Assembly: GCF_009707665.1 (NCBI RefSeq)
Contig: NZ_WLZW01000003.1
Location: 164,405-228,404, forward strand
Reading direction: 5' to 3'
DNA from: Planomicrobium sp. YIM 101495
Lineage (GTDB): Bacteria; Bacillota; Bacilli; Bacillales_A; Planococcaceae
DNA length: 64,000 nucleotides
Each line of letters begins with the position of its first letter. Position 1 is the stretch's first letter. Under the pieces are notes generated by a model. It was not told the origin of the DNA. It did no database searches and saw nothing but the letters and a program-made list of their open reading frames with translations. Of the stretch, positions 1 through 8,317 are shown in pieces. Made by a program: the position numbers and the translations under genes.

Positions 1-153
1 CTTGAGCAATACATCGATACTGCGGGTGACGCGTACGTTTGCGGTCCGGCAGTCTTCATGGAAATCATGATCCGCGAGCTGAAAAAGATCGGCATGCCAG
101 AAGAACGGATCCATTATGAATTCTTCGGTCCAGCAATGGATTCGAACACCTGA
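1..153 (+). CDS. hmp: Flavohemoprotein (NO dioxygenase), C-terminal fragment
   Basis: Only the last 50 codons lie in the window; the gene enters from the left edge in frame 1 and ends with TGA at 151-153. The visible peptide carries the C-terminal signature of the ferredoxin-NADP reductase-like domain of flavohemoglobins: YVCGP (NAD-binding segment) and the ending IHYEFFGPA. Flavohemoglobins oxidise nitric oxide to nitrate using haem, FAD and NAD(P)H in the cytoplasm. The globin domain and promoter are outside the window, so integrity and regulation cannot be judged. A related ferredoxin reductase is the only real alternative, but HYEFFGPA strongly favours Hmp. Confidence 0.85.
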   Translation, partial: LEQYIDTAGDAYVCGPAVFMEIMIRELKKIGMPEERIHYEFFGPAMDSNT

Positions 154-197
154 AGAAAAATTTCCCCATAGAACCACTTGAACCGTAGATAGAAGTA

Positions 198-914
198 TCA
201 TGGGAGGCTTTCCCATAATAAATACCCGCCTGTAAATAACAAAATGCCGTAAGTGAGCAGGCGGAACAGCCGCTGGTCAATCCGTTTGAACAGCAGCTGC
301 CCCCAAAAAAGACCGATGATAACTACAGGCAGAGCAACGGCGCTTGAAGTCCAGACAATTTTTTGAATGCCGGTGACAGCGATCTGCAAAACGAGACTGG
401 CTGAATAAATGAACAAATAAAAAGCTAATGTCGTCCCACGCAATTTTTCCTTGGATGCACTCGTTCCTGAAAAATAAAGCAGCAGCGGCGGGCCTGGCAT
501 ACCGATGCTTGAAGTCATTGCGCCGGATAATCCGCCGAAAAGCGCATCCCGGCCGTTCGTCCTTGAAATCCGGAAATTCAGGATCAGCAGCATGGTCAGT
601 GACAGTATCAAGATGCTTACGATGATTTTCAGGTGATTCAGATCGGCGAACCACAAAACGGCAATGCCGGCCGGCAAACCAGTTATACTGCCGGCAATCA
701 GCCTTTTCAAAATCATCATGTCAATATCATTGCGGATTTTGGAAATTAAAACGAGAGAGATAAAAAGGGACAGGATGAGGTTGATCTGTATGGCATCTGT
801 CACGTCAAAAAGCAGCAGCAGAAACGGGGTAGCTAAAATCGAGAAACCGAAACCGGTGCTCGTCTGCAAGATTGCCGCTATTAAAATGATGAAAGAAAAA
901 ATGATGAAATCCAC
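198..914 (-). CDS. TauE/SafE-family sulfite exporter-like permease
   Basis: Polytopic membrane protein of about 238 residues with roughly seven to eight hydrophobic segments and the TauE/SafE layout: two similar halves, the first carrying QTSTGFGFS and the second SSIGMPGPPLLLYFSG. The family exports or imports small sulfur or organic anions; the substrate cannot be told here. A longer reading frame runs to 1064, but the GTG at 914 (VDFIIFSF) begins directly at the first membrane segment and the 50 upstream residues look non-coding, so I prefer the short form; its ribosome site (AAGAAAG) is weak. It stands alone, convergent with hmp and divergent from the TPP riboswitch. Confidence 0.75.
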   Translation of the reverse strand: MDFIIFSFIILIAAILQTSTGFGFSILATPFLLLLFDVTDAIQINLILSLFISLVLISKIRNDIDMMILKRLIAGSITGLPAGIAVLWFADLNHLKIIVSILILSLTMLLILNFRISRTNGRDALFGGLSGAMTSSIGMPGPPLLLYFSGTSASKEKLRGTTLAFYLFIYSASLVLQIAVTGIQKIVWTSSAVALPVVIIGLFWGQLLFKRIDQRLFRLLTYGILLFTGGYLLWESLP

Positions 915-1148
915 TGGAACCCAACTTTCTTTTGTGTTTACTATTGAACAATTATCGGAAAACTGAATGCTTGCATATTCTACACTAATCAAATAGCCGT
1001 GGATTTTCAATCTGCTTCCGGTTTTTTGAGTTTCCGCTCCCAGAATCGTCTGAATCACCCACAAGAAAAAAAAGAAACTAAAGAGAAATTATATTGAGAT
1101 TTTTCAGTTTAACTGTTATGGTGAGAGTGAAACAGAATATGTAGCTGA

Positions 1149-1238
1149 CCACTGGGGGAGCCGGTAATAGCCGGCTGAGACGATTTGCGATTCGGACCCT
1201 TCGAACCTGATCTGGACCATGCCAGCGGAGGGAAGTGG
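1149..1238 (+). promoter_or_regulatory. TPP riboswitch (THI box)
   Basis: The conserved core is present in order: CTGAGA at about 1175-1180, ACCCTT at 1196-1201, GAACCTGATCTGG at 1203-1215, then TGCCAGCGGAGGGAAG. CCACT (1149-1153) pairs with AGTGG (1234-1238) to close P1. It lies on the plus strand and is followed by a terminator and then lipM. About 230 bases between the TauE gene and this element hold nothing else I can support beyond promoter sequence. Confidence 0.93.
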
Positions 1239-1264
1239 CGCGTGTGCTTCCGATTCGTCTGCAT

Positions 1265-1299
1265 ACACCGCTTCCTTCACATGGAGAGCGGTGTTTTTT
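1265..1299 (+). terminator. Riboswitch-controlled intrinsic terminator
   Basis: ACACCGCT (1265-1272) pairs with AGCGGTGT (1287-1294), running into six T residues. It lies 26 bases after the TPP aptamer and 46 bases before the lipM start, the usual arrangement for TPP-dependent transcription termination. Confidence 0.85.
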
Positions 1300-1344
1300 G
1301 TGCGGAGAAGACCACGCGGACCAGCTAAAAGGAGTGAGACAATC

Positions 1345-2181
1345 ATGCGAGACACATGGTGGTTTATCGATTCGGGGTATCAGACTCCCGCCTACAATAT
1401 GGCAATGGATGAGACGTTGCTCCATTGGCATAGCGATGGCCGCATTCCGCCCGTGCTCCGTTTTTACGGCTGGGCGCCTGCAGGGGTTTCCATCGGCTTT
1501 TTCCAAGGAGTGAACGGAGTCATCAACGTAGACAATGCCGCACGCGCGGGAATTCCGCTTGTCCGCCGGCTGACCGGGGGACAGGCGGTGCTACATGAAC
1601 ACGAGCTGACGTACAGCATCTTCGTATCGGAAGACGATCCGAAAATGCCGAAGACAGTGAAAGAAGCTTATTTGGAGCTATCGAAAGGCTTGAAGGAAGG
1701 TTACCAGCGGCTCGGTATCTCCGCTGAGTTCGCGCTACCAGCGGACGGGGAGAAAGGCGGCTCGGCGAACTGTTTCGAGAAGCCGTCCTGGTACGAGCTG
1801 ACCATCGACGGAAAGAAAGCAGCAGGCAGTGCACAAACGCGTAAAGGCGGCGTAATCCTACAGCACGGTTCGGTACCACTTAAAATCAACGAGGAAAAGT
1901 TATTCGATCTTTTTGTTTATCCGAACGAAGAAGTGAAAGCACGTGCAAAACAAGCGTTCAAGAATCGGGCGATTGCCATCAACGATTATTTGGCTGAGGA
2001 AGTCGGGATAGAAGAAGTGAAACAAGCATTTTACAAAGGATTTGAGACGGGTCTTGGCGTCCACCTGCTGCCTGCGCAATTACCAGAAGCACTTTTAGCG
2101 GATGTCTCTGAGTTAGTGAAGAAGTACGAAAGCGAAGAGTGGAATTACTTGAGGGAACGGGAAGGGGAGCGAGTACGATGA
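1345..2181 (+). CDS. lipM: Octanoyl-[GcvH]:protein N-octanoyltransferase / LipM-type
   Basis: 278 residues, the normal length of LipM, which transfers octanoate from acyl-carrier protein to the H protein of glycine cleavage as the first step of lipoate synthesis. Visible landmarks are [18 protein letters not shown] (74-91), the family cysteine at Cys143 in [11 protein letters not shown], the conserved [12 protein letters not shown] block (Lys158) and KLFDLFVYP. The start is ATG 1345, with AGGAGTGAG eight bases upstream; an upstream extension would run through the riboswitch. The stop overlaps the lipA start by 4 bases (ATGA), so the two are translationally coupled. A TPP riboswitch with terminator controls the pair, which is unusual for lipoate genes. 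Confidence 0.93.
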   Translation: MRDTWWFIDSGYQTPAYNMAMDETLLHWHSDGRIPPVLRFYGWAPAGVSIGFFQGVNGVINVDNAARAGIPLVRRLTGGQAVLHEHELTYSIFVSEDDPKMPKTVKEAYLELSKGLKEGYQRLGISAEFALPADGEKGGSANCFEKPSWYELTIDGKKAAGSAQTRKGGVILQHGSVPLKINEEKLFDLFVYPNEEVKARAKQAFKNRAIAINDYLAEEVGIEEVKQAFYKGFETGLGVHLLPAQLPEALLADVSELVKKYESEEWNYLREREGERVR

Positions 2182-3122
2182 CAAAGACGAAGGAGCATGT
2201 CCGGAAGCCCGAGTGGTTGAAGGTCAAACTGAACACGAACGACACGTACACCGATCTGAAAAAGCTGATGCGTGAAAAGAACTTGAACACAGTTTGTGAG
2301 GAAGCGCGCTGTCCGAATATCCATGAATGCTGGAGTGAGCGGAGAACCGCGACGTTCATGATTCTTGGGGATACTTGCACACGTGCTTGCCGGTTCTGTG
2401 CCGTCAAGACAGGTTTGCCGAACGAACTGGATCTTGGTGAGCCGGAGCGCGTTGCGGAGTCGACGGAAATCATGGGGTTGAAGCACGTCGTCGTCACAGC
2501 GGTCGCGCGTGATGACTTGAATGATGGTGGATCTGCTGTCTTCGCAGAAACGGTCCGCGCAATCCGCAGAAGGATGCCAGGAACAACGATTGAGGTACTG
2601 CCGTCCGACATGAAAGGCGATTACGAAAGTTTACATACATTGATGGACGCTGAGCCGGACATTTTCAACCACAACATCGAAACTGTGCGTCGTCTGACGA
2701 AACGTGTCCGCGCCCGTGCAACGTATGATCGTTCGCTTGAACTGCTCGCCCGCGTCAAAGAAATCGCACCGCATGTCCCGACAAAATCGAGCATCATGGT
2801 CGGTCTCGGTGAAACGAAAGAAGAGATTCTAGAAGCGATGGATGACCTCCTTGCGCACAACGTCGACATCATGACGATTGGCCAATACTTGCAGCCGACG
2901 CGGAAGCACTTGGATGTTGTCCGCTATTATCACCCAGATGAGTTCGAAGAATTGAAGGAAATCGCGCTTCAAAAAGGGTTCAAGCATTGTCAGGCCGGGC
3001 CGATGGTACGTTCTTCGTACCACGCGGATGAGCAAGTGAGCGAAACCGCTGCCCAGCGCCGGATCAAGTACATGAAAGGCTATGAATCCCAAGGCCAAAC
3101 ACTCGAAGAAATCAAGTTTTAA
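2178..3122 (+). CDS. lipA: Lipoyl synthase (radical SAM)
   Basis: 314 residues. Inserts two sulfur atoms into protein-bound octanoate. Both clusters are visible: the auxiliary site Cys40-x4-Cys45-x5-Cys51 and the radical-SAM site CTRACRFC (Cys67, Cys71, Cys74). The C-terminal RSSYHAD block carries the conserved serine that ligates the auxiliary cluster in this family. It begins inside the lipM stop (ATGA) and ends at a strong terminator, forming a two-gene operon. Its product depends on Fe-S assembly (suf genes 17 kb away), and its acceptor GcvH is encoded at 14.4 kb. Confidence 0.96.
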   Translation: MTKTKEHVRKPEWLKVKLNTNDTYTDLKKLMREKNLNTVCEEARCPNIHECWSERRTATFMILGDTCTRACRFCAVKTGLPNELDLGEPERVAESTEIMGLKHVVVTAVARDDLNDGGSAVFAETVRAIRRRMPGTTIEVLPSDMKGDYESLHTLMDAEPDIFNHNIETVRRLTKRVRARATYDRSLELLARVKEIAPHVPTKSSIMVGLGETKEEILEAMDDLLAHNVDIMTIGQYLQPTRKHLDVVRYYHPDEFEELKEIALQKGFKHCQAGPMVRSSYHADEQVSETAAQRRIKYMKGYESQGQTLEEIKF

Positions 3123-3130
3123 CAAAAGGT

Positions 3131-3168
3131 TGCACACCGCAGGAATTGATGCGGTGTGCTTCTTTTTT
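3131..3168 (+). terminator. Intrinsic terminator after lipA
   Basis: GCACACCGC pairs with GCGGTGTGC, followed by a T-rich tract (TTCTTTTTT). Confidence 0.9.
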
Positions 3169-3304
3169 CAGAAATGCGGGTTTACGATTCTTTTCGGCCG
3201 GAAAGCGCTTGAAGTGCAGTTGCTTCGGGAATACTGAAGCATAGTGTGTGAAACACGTATATTTAAGTACGTCAAAATCTGAAATGGAACTGGAGGAGGT
3301 TAAC

Positions 3305-4804
3305 ATGAAAAACGTTACAAACGTTTTCTGGATCGCATTTTCACTTGTGGCACTCAGTGTCGCATATGGTGCACTCGCTCCGGAAAACTTTGCCGAAGTG
3401 ACCGGCAATATCGAGTCATTCTTGACGACATCGTTCGGCTGGTATTATTTACTGATTGTTTCGAGCATGGTGATATTCTGTCTTTTTTTCATGGTCAGTC
3501 CGATGGGGCAAATCAAGCTGGGGAAAGATAACGACAAACCGGAATTTTCTTTCGGTACTTGGATTGCGATGCTATTTTCTGCTGGTATGGGAATCGGACT
3601 TGTGTTCTGGGGAGCTGCGGAACCACTTTCCCACTTTGCAATCGATCCTGCAACTGCGGAACCTGGAACGATTGAAGCATTTGCAGAGTCGATGCGCTTC
3701 ACATTCTTCCACTGGGGCATCCATGCTTGGGCTATTTATGCAGTAGTCGCTTTAGCACTGGCCTATTTTCAGTTCCGAAAAGGGGAGCCGGGCCTCATCT
3801 CTTCTACCTTAAAGCCGTTATTCGGTGACCGGATGAATGGTGGATGGGGTGTCGCTGTGGATGTAGTTGCCATATTTGCGACGGCGGTCGGGGTCGCTAC
3901 TACATTGGGCTTCGGAGCAATCCAGATCAATGGTGGATTGTCTTATATCTTCGAGTGGGTTCCAGGCGACAACTTCCTTGTGCAATTGCTGATCATTGCG
4001 ATTGTCACCGTCCTATTCATGATTTCTGCTTGGAGTGGATTGAGCAAAGGAATCAAATACTTATCGAATACGAATATGGTGTTGGCCATCGCACTATTAG
4101 TTCTCGTCCTTATTTTAGGACCGACGTTACTAATCCTAAATACTTTCACAGAGTCTATCGGCGGCTATTTGCAGAATTTGTTGCGGATGAGCTTCCGGGC
4201 ATCGCCTGCAAATCCGGAACATCGTGAGTGGATTGATGGGTGGACCATCTTCTACTGGGCGTGGTGGATTTCGTGGGCACCATTTGTCGGGATTTTCATC
4301 GCCCGTATCTCAAAAGGTCGTACAATCCGCCAGTTTTTGACCGGTGTTCTACTGATGCCGGTTGTGATTAGTTTTATCTGGTTTTCAGCGTTCGGCTCGA
4401 CTGCAATCAATGTCCAGCAAGGCGGGGTCGACTTAACAGGGCTTCTGACGGAAGAAACATTGTTCGCAGTCTTTAATGAACTGCCGTTCGGCTTGCTGCT
4501 GTCCATCATCGCAGTCACGTTGATTATTACGTTCTTCATCACTTCAGCCGACTCGGCTACATTCGTACTCGGCATGCAATCGACGAATGGCTCGTTGTAT
4601 CCGCAAAATGCGGTGAAGGTAGTATGGGGGATTTCACAATCGGCGATGGCATCGATCCTACTCTTTGCTGGTGGCTTGGGCTCTCTGCAGACAGCATTAA
4701 TCATTTCTGCGTTCCCATTCTCATTCATCATGCTCTTGATGATGGTTTCGTTCTATAAATCAGTCAGCAAGGAAGCGAGATTCACAGAAAAAAAACGTCC
4801 TTAA
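3305..4804 (+). CDS. BCCT-family glycine betaine-type transporter (OpuD-like)
   Basis: 499 residues with about 12 transmembrane segments. BCCT hallmarks are clear: [14 protein letters not shown] in the substrate/ion segment, [10 protein letters not shown] in TM4, and [19 protein letters not shown] in TM8. The aromatic residues correspond to the quaternary-ammonium box of BetP-type carriers. The GMGIG version is that of Na+-coupled betaine importers such as OpuD, so osmoprotectant uptake is likely; choline or carnitine cannot be excluded. The start is ATG 3305, preceded by GGAGGAGG; a longer frame from 3248 lacks a ribosome site. The C-terminal tail is short, without the long regulatory helix of BetP. 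It is monocistronic between two terminators. Confidence 0.88.
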   Translation: MKNVTNVFWIAFSLVALSVAYGALAPENFAEVTGNIESFLTTSFGWYYLLIVSSMVIFCLFFMVSPMGQIKLGKDNDKPEFSFGTWIAMLFSAGMGIGLVFWGAAEPLSHFAIDPATAEPGTIEAFAESMRFTFFHWGIHAWAIYAVVALALAYFQFRKGEPGLISSTLKPLFGDRMNGGWGVAVDVVAIFATAVGVATTLGFGAIQINGGLSYIFEWVPGDNFLVQLLIIAIVTVLFMISAWSGLSKGIKYLSNTNMVLAIALLVLVLILGPTLLILNTFTESIGGYLQNLLRMSFRASPANPEHREWIDGWTIFYWAWWISWAPFVGIFIARISKGRTIRQFLTGVLLMPVVISFIWFSAFGSTAINVQQGGVDLTGLLTEETLFAVFNELPFGLLLSIIAVTLIITFFITSADSATFVLGMQSTNGSLYPQNAVKVVWGISQSAMASILLFAGGLGSLQTALIISAFPFSFIMLLMMVSFYKSVSKEARFTEKKRP

Positions 4805-4847
4805 GAACAGCAAATAAAAACAAAATAATCAGTTCTTTATAGAAGAA

Positions 4848-4886
4848 GGTGCAGCGACAGTAAATGTCCCTGCATCTTTTTCTTTT
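4848..4886 (+). terminator. Intrinsic terminator after the BCCT gene
   Basis: GGTGCAG pairs with CTGCATC (one wobble), followed by TTTTTCTTTT. Confidence 0.75.
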
Positions 4887-4978
4887 GTATGTTAACGGTG
4901 TACCGTTACGAGCGCAGTGAATAGGAGATGAAAGTCATGTATAATGGGGCAGGACTCAGTGAAATGGAGGATACATAG

Positions 4979-5872
4979 ATGGATACAAAACCACGTACGT
5001 TATTAGTGGATGGGATGGCGCTGCTCTTCCGTTCTTACTTTGCAACATCAGCAGTGAACCAATATTTCCGCACCGATCAAGGGCTTGCGACGAACGCTGT
5101 CCAAGGATTCACACGCCATGTGCTAGCGGCGAAGGAAATGATGAAGCCGACCCATATGGCGATTTGCTGGGACATGGGGGCGCATACATTCCGGACGGAT
5201 CTGTTCGAGGGCTACAAAGCGAACCGTCCAGCACCACCGGATGATATGCTGCACCAATTCGATCTTGCGAAGGACATTTCGGAAGCGCTTGGCTGGAAGA
5301 ACTTCGGTGAGAAAGGAATCGAAGCGGATGATTTCATCGGTTCGTTCACGAAGAAGTGGGAAGGCGAAACGGATTACATGATCTTAACGGGCGATAAAGA
5401 CATGCTGCAACTCTTGAATCCGGCCGTCAGTATTTCGTTCATGAAAAAAGGCTTCCACGTATACGATGTCTACTCGGATGATCGATTCCGCGAAGAATAT
5501 GGCATCGAGCCGAGCCAGTTCGCCGATGTCAAAGCATTCATGGGCGATGCGAGTGATGGCTATCCGGGCGTCAAAGGAATCGGACCGAAAACTGCGCTGC
5601 AATTGATCAAGGACTACGGTTCCGTTGATGGTGTCTTAGGGGCACTCGACGAATTGAAACCGGGCCAACGCAAGAAAATCGAAGAACACCACGACATGCT
5701 CATGCTGTCGAAAGAACTTGCAGTCATCAAGTGTGACGTGCCGATCGATATCAGCTTGAGCGAACTTGCCGTCCCGAATTACAGGAATGACCAAGTTGCA
5801 TACTGTGAAAGCCAGCAACTGAACCTATTGGCGAAGCAGCTGCAAAAGAACGTCAGCTCACCATGCGGGTGA
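4979..5872 (+). CDS. ypcP: 5'-3' exonuclease (YpcP-like)
   Basis: 297 residues, equivalent to the stand-alone PolA-type 5' nuclease. Landmarks: LLVDGMALLFRSYFA at the N-terminus, the acidic metal-site motif GIEADDFIG, LTGDKDMLQLL, and the helix-hairpin-helix region FMGDASDGYPGVKGIGPKTA. The family removes RNA primers and 5' flaps and contributes to DNA repair. No polymerase domain follows, as expected for YpcP. It is followed by a bidirectional hairpin shared with the convergent peptidase gene. Confidence 0.92.
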   Translation: MDTKPRTLLVDGMALLFRSYFATSAVNQYFRTDQGLATNAVQGFTRHVLAAKEMMKPTHMAICWDMGAHTFRTDLFEGYKANRPAPPDDMLHQFDLAKDISEALGWKNFGEKGIEADDFIGSFTKKWEGETDYMILTGDKDMLQLLNPAVSISFMKKGFHVYDVYSDDRFREEYGIEPSQFADVKAFMGDASDGYPGVKGIGPKTALQLIKDYGSVDGVLGALDELKPGQRKKIEEHHDMLMLSKELAVIKCDVPIDISLSELAVPNYRNDQVAYCESQQLNLLAKQLQKNVSSPCG

Positions 5873-5890
5873 AAAGTCGGAGGGGAAAAT

Positions 5891-5928
5891 AAAAAGTAAG
5901 CGAAATCGATTGATTTCGCTTACTTTTT
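5891..5928. terminator. Bidirectional terminator between ypcP and the peptidase gene
   Basis: A near-perfect inverted repeat (AAGTAAGCGAAATC around a GATT loop) flanked by A-run and T-run, so it can serve both convergent genes. Confidence 0.9.
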
Positions 5929-6435
5929 CTCTGTTCGGATCCCGATAAATGTCAAGATCGATCTGTTTGCCTCGTACGAAACTTTCTGCAGCCGACTCGG
6001 CCGGTTTCTGCCACCGTTGTCGTGGATGTAGAGGAGGAGGTCACCCTTTGTCTCCTCGAATCCCACGAGAGGTACCCAGTGGTAGGCGAAAACAGATTTC
6101 TTCCGCCAACGGAACGTGAAATACCGGTCGAACTTCATTGCGAGCGGTCTACCGGCAAGCAGCTCCGACTTGACCTCCTCGACCGAGCGGATGCGGTGTG
6201 CACGGAGCCGGCCATCTGAGAGCCGGCGGAAATTACGCATGAGCCGCCAAGTGAACAGGCCGATGCGTGTTGTCCCGAGTGAACGGTAAAGCTGATCGAT
6301 CGCCACGTCGGTTTCTCCGTGATAATCGAAGATCGTACGGATTGTCGTCGGTCCACACGCAGAAGTACGTAGCCGTTCATCGATGCCCGCGTCCCATTGA
6401 GACAAGCCAGTCACTGGCAAAATTACTTTTCTCAT
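5920..6435 (-). CDS. C39-like cysteine peptidase family protein
   Basis: 171 residues with the layout of C39-like peptidases: a catalytic-type cysteine in SACGPTT (Cys27), histidine in AYHWVPLVGF (His119) and aspartate in YIHDNGG (Asp139). No signal peptide or transmembrane segment is seen, so the product is probably cytoplasmic or exported by an unknown route; the substrate is unknown. Start ATG 6435 follows GAGGTG by a good spacing; a GTG at 6444 would sit on the ribosome site itself. It lies 15 bases downstream of the STAS gene and is probably cotranscribed with it. Confidence 0.7.
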   Translation of the reverse strand: MRKVILPVTGLSQWDAGIDERLRTSACGPTTIRTIFDYHGETDVAIDQLYRSLGTTRIGLFTWRLMRNFRRLSDGRLRAHRIRSVEEVKSELLAGRPLAMKFDRYFTFRWRKKSVFAYHWVPLVGFEETKGDLLLYIHDNGGRNRPSRLQKVSYEANRSILTFIGIRTEKK

Positions 6436-6450
6436 ACGGTTCACCTCACA

Positions 6451-6915
6451 TCAAAACTGGAGAAGGGACTTGTCCTTTTCGTTCAGCATCTGTTTAAGAG
6501 CGGAACGGAAATTGACGTATGCCTCCAACTCGATTTGAATGCCAGCGTTGACGATTTCCTGGACGAAACGGGGGTTAAACCCGACATAGATTGAGCGGAG
6601 CCCCATTAGTTTCAAGGCCGCATTCAATTGATACACTTCACTCGCCAATTCGTTGTAATCGAAGACTGCGACATCTTCAACACCGACTCCGGTAAAATCA
6701 AAAATCACAGTTTCCGTCAATTTGTGCGTATCCGCGTATTCCAGCACTTTTGTACGGATTGCATCGAAGCGATCCTGGAAAATCATCCCGGCAATCGGTA
6801 CGAGGATCGTCTTCGGAACGATCGACGGGATGATCGGTGCGGCCATCTGCTTGATGACGTTTTCATAATAGCGGTTTAAGTCTTGTGCTTCTTGTAGCTT
6901 TTTTTCGATGTCCAT
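6451..6915 (-). CDS. STAS-domain protein (RsbR/RsbS-like)
   Basis: 154 residues. The C-terminal two thirds match the STAS fold of stressosome proteins: VPIAGMIFQDRFDAIRTKVLE, VIFDFTGV, then LMGLRSIYVGFNPRFVQEIVNAGI. The short N-terminal helical segment is too small to be the haemoglobin-like sensor of full-length RsbR. Start ATG 6915 lies six bases after AGAGGTG; the ATG at 6924 is one base from it and unlikely. No rsbS, rsbT or sigB neighbours, so it is an orphan anti-anti-sigma-type regulator. Which partner it binds cannot be told from the sequence. Confidence 0.78.
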   Translation of the reverse strand: MDIEKKLQEAQDLNRYYENVIKQMAAPIIPSIVPKTILVPIAGMIFQDRFDAIRTKVLEYADTHKLTETVIFDFTGVGVEDVAVFDYNELASEVYQLNAALKLMGLRSIYVGFNPRFVQEIVNAGIQIELEAYVNFRSALKQMLNEKDKSLLQF

Positions 6916-6969
6916 TCCATGCACCTCTGAAAGTTATTGGCAAAACAGAAAGACAGAATAGGAAGGATC

Positions 6970-7290
6970 CTATTCTGGTTGGCTCGAAAGAAACTCTGTC
7001 ACTTCTTCCGGCGATTTCGCATTCGCGCTATGAAGGTGAGCGGTCTTTGATCCGTTTTTGAAAATCAACAGGCTTGGAATGCCCATGACTTCATATTGCT
7101 CAGCGATTTCTGGCAGCTCGTCGCGGTTGACGTCGAACCACTCATACTTGTTGAATTCTTCAACGATCGGATCGATGAACATGTCCATACGTGTACAGTC
7201 CGGGCACCACCCCGCCTGGAATTTAACGATGACCGGCTTGTCTCCGCCGATGATTTGGTTGAAATGATCTGCAGTTGTAATTGGTTTCAA
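6970..7290 (-). CDS. Thioredoxin-family protein (YtpP-like)
   Basis: 106 residues with a thioredoxin fold and active site WCPDC (Cys29, Cys32), plus the cis-proline stretch GIPSLLIFKNG. WCPDC differs from the WCGPC of classical thioredoxin, suggesting a specialised thiol-disulfide role such as release of thiol adducts; this is inference. No signal peptide is seen. Good ribosome site (AGGAGG) upstream of ATG 7290. First gene of a possible three-gene minus-strand group with the STAS and peptidase genes. Confidence 0.82.
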   Translation of the reverse strand: MKPITTADHFNQIIGGDKPVIVKFQAGWCPDCTRMDMFIDPIVEEFNKYEWFDVNRDELPEIAEQYEVMGIPSLLIFKNGSKTAHLHSANAKSPEEVTEFLSSQPE

Positions 7291-7390
7291 GAAAATCTCC
7301 TCCTATATTGCTTATAGTTTACCTTTTTATCAGGGAAGTGGGAAGGATTGTGTTTTGAAAAGTTTATGTCCCGGTGGGGGGAGTATGGAG

Positions 7391-7525
7391 AGACCGGCTG
7401 ACCTGCATTCCAGAGTTTCGCGTGCTGGAGGAGTAAACCCGCGCCTCCTCGGTTGCTATCGCAACCTGCGGGGTCTCGGGTTTACTCTGATTCTCCGGCA
7501 CGCTCACTCTTCCATTCCGGCTCAG
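7391..7525. repeat. Long nested imperfect inverted repeat (intergenic)
   Basis: Non-coding structure with a perfect 11-bp pair GAGTAAACCCG (7431-7441) / CGGGTTTACTC (7477-7487), an inner hairpin GGTTGC-TATC-GCAACC (7451-7466), and outer imperfect arms (GCGTGCTGGAG against CTCCGGCACGC). There is no T-run, so it is not a simple terminator. It could be a dispersed palindromic element or a structured RNA. No gene is supported from 7291 to 8317. Confidence 0.65.
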
Positions 7526-7844
7526 CTCGTTTGATAATAGGAGTTTCATAGAACTTCAGTGATTGGGAATATCCCTGCATAATTTGCCTTCGTCGCTTTC
7601 TACTAGAAGGTATCGGGTAGTTGGAAGTGAGTTCAGGAAATTTGTCATCTATCATTTAGTCGTGACTCGTGGCATTCTAATCACCACGCAGGTTTTTTCA
7701 TACTTGATAATGAGCAAACCAAACATATTTGTCGTATCTCGTGATCATCTCGTCATATCTCATCAATTTTCAGCTCCGATGTGATGCTGGCTAAGAATGG
7801 AGACATAATGATACGCTCCCGATAACTTTTGCACACAAAATTAT

Positions 7845-8053
7845 TTGAAAATGGCGGCCTACGCAGTCAGCCGCCAAACAAAGATGAAACACTCGAATTA
7901 GAATGAAACGCCAGCTGCCACGACACCACCACTTCACCCACACACCAGCGAAGTGGCTGGCCTGGACATGGCGGAAGGATAAGATGAGCGATCCACAGCT
8001 CAACTTATCCTGGAAGCCATGTCCTTAAGCCGCGAGCGAATTTCCGTGTGACA
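7845..8053. repeat. Mosaic intergenic repeat, long copy
   Basis: Contains a GC-rich 5' block (GGCGGCCTACGCAGTCAGCC near 7852), a strong stem-loop at about 7966-8024 (GGACATGGC pairing with GCCATGTCC, and AGGATAAG with CTTATCCT), and a 3' block ending in GACACCC. The same 5' and 3' blocks recur in the shorter copy at 8094-8163. The in-frame open reading through here to fadN is probably accidental. Confidence 0.55.
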
Positions 8054-8093
8054 CCCGATTTCACTTTTTCACTCTCCAAAATTAGAACCACAG

Positions 8094-8163
8094 TGGCCTC
8101 CGCAGTTAGCCACCTTCCCGGAGCCCTGTCCGAAGCGACGAAGCGGATTCCCGCACGACACCC
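8094..8163. repeat. Mosaic intergenic repeat, short copy
   Basis: Carries GTGGCCTCCGCAGTTAGCC followed by GGAGCCCTGTCCGAAGCG and a 3' end in GACACCC, each matching blocks of the copy at 7845-8053 but without its central stem-loop insert of about 140 bases. Confidence 0.5.
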
Positions 8164-8279
8164 AGTCCTTTTTCTAAAACAGAAAAAACATTCCTTTCAA
8201 GAATTAAATATTGCGAAAAAAGAAAATATAATTTACACTGGAAGACATAGAGAACGTTCTATTTTTTTTAGCTACAAAA

Positions 8280-8297
8280 TGAATGAGTGTTCATTCA
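8280..8297. promoter_or_regulatory. FadR operator upstream of fadN
   Basis: TGAATGAGTGTTCATTCA is an almost perfect palindrome matching the known Bacillus FadR box (TGAATGA-N4-TCATTCA). It lies 20 bases before the fadN start, where a bound TetR-family FadR would block transcription until long-chain acyl-CoA releases it. A 10-bp palindrome AGAACGTTCT lies just upstream at 8251-8260. Confidence 0.9.
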
Positions 8298-8317
8298 AAA
8301 ACAGGGAGGGTTTGCTT

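Noticed and set aside
1219..1344. N-terminal extension of lipM through the riboswitch
   Set aside because: It overlaps the aptamer 3' end and terminator; ATG 1345 has a proper ribosome site and family-length product.
7563..7784. 73-codon open frame in the long intergenic region
   Set aside because: No ribosome site, no recognisable features, and it spans a terminator-like hairpin.
8048..8317. N-terminal extension of fadN (open frame from 8048)
   Set aside because: It runs through a dispersed repeat, the promoter region and the FadR operator; the GTG at 8318 has the ribosome site and matches FadN length.
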